A stretch of DNA of 5,913 nt from NCBI GenBank assembly GCA_026987995.1, contig JALSMC010000272.1, positions 1-5,913 of the forward strand. The letters run 5' to 3'. The notes under the pieces were generated by a model. That model ran no database searches and was not told the DNA's origin. It saw nothing but the letters and a program-made list of their open reading frames with translations. This document shows, in pieces, positions 4,822-5,913 of the stretch (positions are counted from its first letter, which is position 1; each line of letters starts with the position of its first letter). Source of the DNA: Sulfurimonas sp. (GTDB lineage Bacteria > Campylobacterota > Campylobacteria > Campylobacterales > Sulfurimonadaceae). Position numbers and translations under genes: made by a program.

Positions 4822-5094
4822 CTAGTCGTTATTTAGTACATAAACGGGTTTAGTCTCTGCAAGTATTGCAGCACCTACTATAAGTATAAACAGAGCACTT
4901 ACAGCTTTAAGAGCTTTACTATAGAGCTTATCACCAAAGTAAATAATCCAATAAGCTATAATTACTTGTGCAAGATGCCCCTTCCTAAAAAACTCATACT
5001 TATAATAACTCCATGTAAATTCATTGAGCCTCTCTATAAATATATACAACGCCATTAAGCCTACTAAAAAACCTATGATTGCTAAAACTGCCAT
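4822..5094 (-). CDS. 90-aa multi-span membrane protein, first gene of the leftward operon
   Basis: The start is ATG 5094 (MAVLAIIGFLVG), with GAGGAG (5106-5101) six bases upstream. A longer reading from TTG 5178 is rejected because that TTG is the first half of the -35 box (TTGACA) and the extra 28 codons cover the promoter and leader. Hydrophobic segments lie at about 3-20, 42-54 (weaker, AQVIIAYWIIYFG) and 62-79 (LKAVSALFILIVGAAILA). Aromatic and basic residues (WSYYKYEFFRKGH) lie between the first two. Two or three inner-membrane spans are likely. I recognise no family. It is the first gene behind the strong promoter opposite the HTH gene, so it is probably the main regulated product. Confidence 0.7.
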   Translation of the reverse strand: MAVLAIIGFLVGLMALYIFIERLNEFTWSYYKYEFFRKGHLAQVIIAYWIIYFGDKLYSKALKAVSALFILIVGAAILAETKPVYVLNND

Positions 5095-5149
5095 TTTTTG
5101 CTCCTCAAACAATTTATAAGAAATATGTAATATACTTCTTATTAGGCTT

Positions 5150-5178
5150 AGTATATTGTATATCACTAAAACTGTCAA
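5150..5178 (-). promoter_or_regulatory. Consensus sigma-70 promoter of the leftward operon
   Basis: TTGACA (minus, 5178-5173), a 17-bp spacer, and TATACT (5155-5150). The -35 is a perfect match and the -10 matches five of six. Transcription should start near 5143, leaving a leader of about 50 nt. A -35 this good is unusual for this kind of genome, and suggests a strong promoter held down by a repressor. Confidence 0.8.
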
Positions 5179-5191
5179 GTTTTAAGATAAG

Positions 5192-5220
5192 TTGTAATAT
5201 AAGCTACTTTAGTCTATAAT
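5192..5220 (+). promoter_or_regulatory. Promoter of the HTH gene
   Basis: TTGTAA (5192-5197), a 17-bp spacer and a perfect TATAAT (5215-5220). A second TATAAT at 5229-5234 is an alternative. It is divergent from the leftward promoter, with only 13 bp between the two -35 boxes, so one bound protein could affect both. Confidence 0.65.
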
Positions 5221-5251
5221 TTATGTAATATAATATACTGGATAACTAAAA

Positions 5252-5482
5252 ATGAAAAAAGAAGAGTTTATTTCTCTGCTTAAAGATGCACAGATGAATA
5301 AAAAAGAGTTTGCTAAAATTGCTAATATTCCTTATGGGACTGTTAATGGATGGGGTGTTAGTAGAAAAGGGGTTGTTTTAGAGATACCTAACTGGGTCAA
5401 GCCTTTTTTATACTACTATAAGAGATCTATGCATTTGGATTATTTGACGGAGAATATTTGTATAAGAGTTGATGAAGTATAA
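5252..5482 (+). CDS. Small HTH DNA-binding protein, probable repressor (76 aa)
   Basis: ATG at 5252, with only a weak GGA (5240-5242) as ribosome binding site. Residues 1-35 contain a helix-turn-helix of the Cro/XRE kind: KKEEFISLLKDAQ, then NKKEFAKIANIPYGTVNGWG (16-35), in which IPYGTVNGW is the turn and recognition helix. It is followed by IPNWVKPFLYYYKR, the P-x-W-V-x-x-x-L tail common to short HTH proteins of Campylobacterota phages and mobile elements, then about 20 residues without a known domain. It lacks a protease or dimerisation domain of CI/LexA type, so it resembles Cro-sized regulators. It is transcribed divergently from the small membrane-protein operon and is the obvious candidate to bind the repeats between them. 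Confidence 0.75.
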   Translation: MKKEEFISLLKDAQMNKKEFAKIANIPYGTVNGWGVSRKGVVLEIPNWVKPFLYYYKRSMHLDYLTENICIRVDEV

Positions 5483-5485
5483 GAT

Positions 5486-5505
5486 GAAAAACGGCAGATG
5501 CCGTC
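5486..5505 (-). terminator. Rho-independent terminator, mainly for leftward transcription
   Basis: ACGGC (5491-5495) pairs with GCCGT (5500-5504) around AGAT. Read leftward, the stem is followed at once by TTTTTC, so it ends the message of the gene at 5531-5913. Read rightward, it follows the HTH stop codon by a few bases but has only a broken TTT, so it would be weaker there. Confidence 0.65.
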
Positions 5506-5530
5506 TTTACTAAGGAGAGGTTTAGAAATT

Positions 5531-5913
5531 TTAGTCGTTTACAATTTGTGAAATTTTTACCTTAATCTCATCAATGTCTTTTTTTGTTAAAGTAGAACCG
5601 TTTTGACTAATGGTATATGGTATAGAAGCAGAGTATGTAACTTTAGAGCCTTCTCTATATGGAAATACTTCTACATACAATGCTACACTAGTTCCTTTCA
5701 CATTTAAGTTAAAAGTATTTTGTTTTTTTGATTCTGTAATCTGTTCAGTTGAACGATATGAATAGTTTCCTAACATTCTTTTGAAGTTTGCATATATGGA
5801 CTGTGCTGGGAAATCGCTATTTATTGTACCAATAAGTTTATATCTTTTACTGATTGATATGTTTTTTAGTTGAGAAAATATATTAAGAACATCATTTTTT
5901 AATTCCTCATTTG
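5531..5913 (-). CDS. Protein of unknown function, C-terminal 126 residues (N-terminus beyond right edge)
   Basis: The frame is open from the right edge to the TAA at 5531. An ATG at 5776 exists, but the 45 codons before it (ending SDFPAQSIYANFKR) read as normal protein and there is no ribosome binding site before that ATG, so the gene enters from outside. The visible part is soluble: a Lys-rich helix (EELKNDVLNIFSQLKN), then alternating hydrophobic strands (NTFNLNVKGTSVALYVEVFPYREGSKVTYSASIPY), and a final helix (TKKDIDEIKVKISQIVND). The alpha-beta-alpha pattern with polar strands suggests a periplasmic or lipoprotein-like domain, but no family is recognised. It ends 10-30 bp after the terminator region of the HTH cassette and appears to be a separate transcription unit. 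Confidence 0.65.
   Translation of the reverse strand, partial: NEELKNDVLNIFSQLKNISISKRYKLIGTINSDFPAQSIYANFKRMLGNYSYRSTEQITESKKQNTFNLNVKGTSVALYVEVFPYREGSKVTYSASIPYTISQNGSTLTKKDIDEIKVKISQIVND

Larger units (their letters stand above)
5126..5239. promoter_or_regulatory. Operator-like repeats across the divergent promoters
   Basis: TGTAATATAAGCTACT (5193-5208) and TGTAATATAATATACT (5224-5239) agree at 14 of 16 positions and start 31 bp apart, close to three helical turns. The first begins one base into the rightward -35; the second lies just downstream of the rightward -10. A third TGTAATATA (5126-5134) falls in the leader of the leftward operon. An inverted, weaker copy (5150-5165, AGTATATTGTATATCA on plus; 13 of 16 to the reverse of the third listed site) covers the leftward -10. 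This is the layout of a repressor-controlled switch, presumably served by the adjacent HTH protein. AT-rich composition raises the chance of accidental matches. Confidence 0.5.

Noticed and set aside
4580..5094. Inovirus-like structural gene block (small peptides of pVII/pIX size)
   Set aside because: Sizes fit loosely, but no replication initiator, Zot-like protein or Gly-rich attachment protein is present, and the ATPase at 2044-3153 is not of Zot type.
5095..5178. N-terminal extension of the 90-aa membrane protein from TTG 5178
   Set aside because: It would translate the -35 and -10 boxes and leader; ATG 5094 has a strong GAGGAG at proper spacing.
1..5913. CRISPR array, tRNA, rRNA or replication origin
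   Set aside because: No regularly spaced direct repeats, no cloverleaf or rRNA-like stretch, and no iteron cluster beyond the promoter-associated motifs were seen.

Overview
The window is AT-rich, with short intergenic gaps, AGGAG-type ribosome binding sites and TATAAT-type -10 boxes. The protein flavour (small 'KKEF' HTH protein, higBA, archaeal-type ATPase, IS4-like transposase) points to a Campylobacterota accessory region, such as Sulfurimonas or a relative. This assignment is inference from composition and protein style, not from a marker gene. Nearly all coding is on the minus strand. Only the HTH gene (5252-5482) and an integrase remnant (3346-3531) lie on plus.

Left part (1-2043): a junkyard of mobile-element debris. 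The N-terminal 146 codons of an IS4-like transposase run off the left edge. Its upstream flank abuts the 3' end of a long, Gly/Ala/Asp-rich gene, tentatively a TraG-like conjugation protein. That gene has lost its N-terminal part and is broken into two frames (2005-1628 and 1631-540) by an 8-bp tandem duplication. Removing the extra 8 bp restores one 485-codon frame and also restores an internal protein repeat (GGVEGA).

Middle (2044-3531): an intact archaeal-type P-loop ATPase of 369 aa, behind a very AT-rich upstream region. It is followed on the plus strand by a 61-aa C-terminal stub of a tyrosine recombinase. The ATPase therefore sits between two gene remnants.

Right part (3534-5482): a compact control cassette. 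A 76-aa HTH protein is transcribed rightward. Divergently, a consensus sigma-70 promoter (TTGACA-17-TATACT) drives a leftward series of small genes: a 90-aa multi-span membrane protein, a 35-aa hydrophobic peptide, a 37-aa basic peptide and a 100-aa membrane-anchored protein. These lead into a higB-higA toxin-antitoxin pair. The first two junctions share a TAGGAG arrangement in which the stop codon overlaps the next ribosome binding site. Repeated 16-bp motifs over the divergent promoters are candidate operators for the HTH protein. A palindrome before higB is a candidate HigA operator.

Right end (5483-5913): a terminator hairpin, best read from the leftward side, then the C-terminal 126 residues of a protein of unknown function that enters from the right edge.

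The most interesting unit is the HTH repressor / membrane micro-operon / higBA cassette. Its four small proteins are not recognised here, and two of them (35 and 37 aa) are short enough to be missed by ordinary gene calling.
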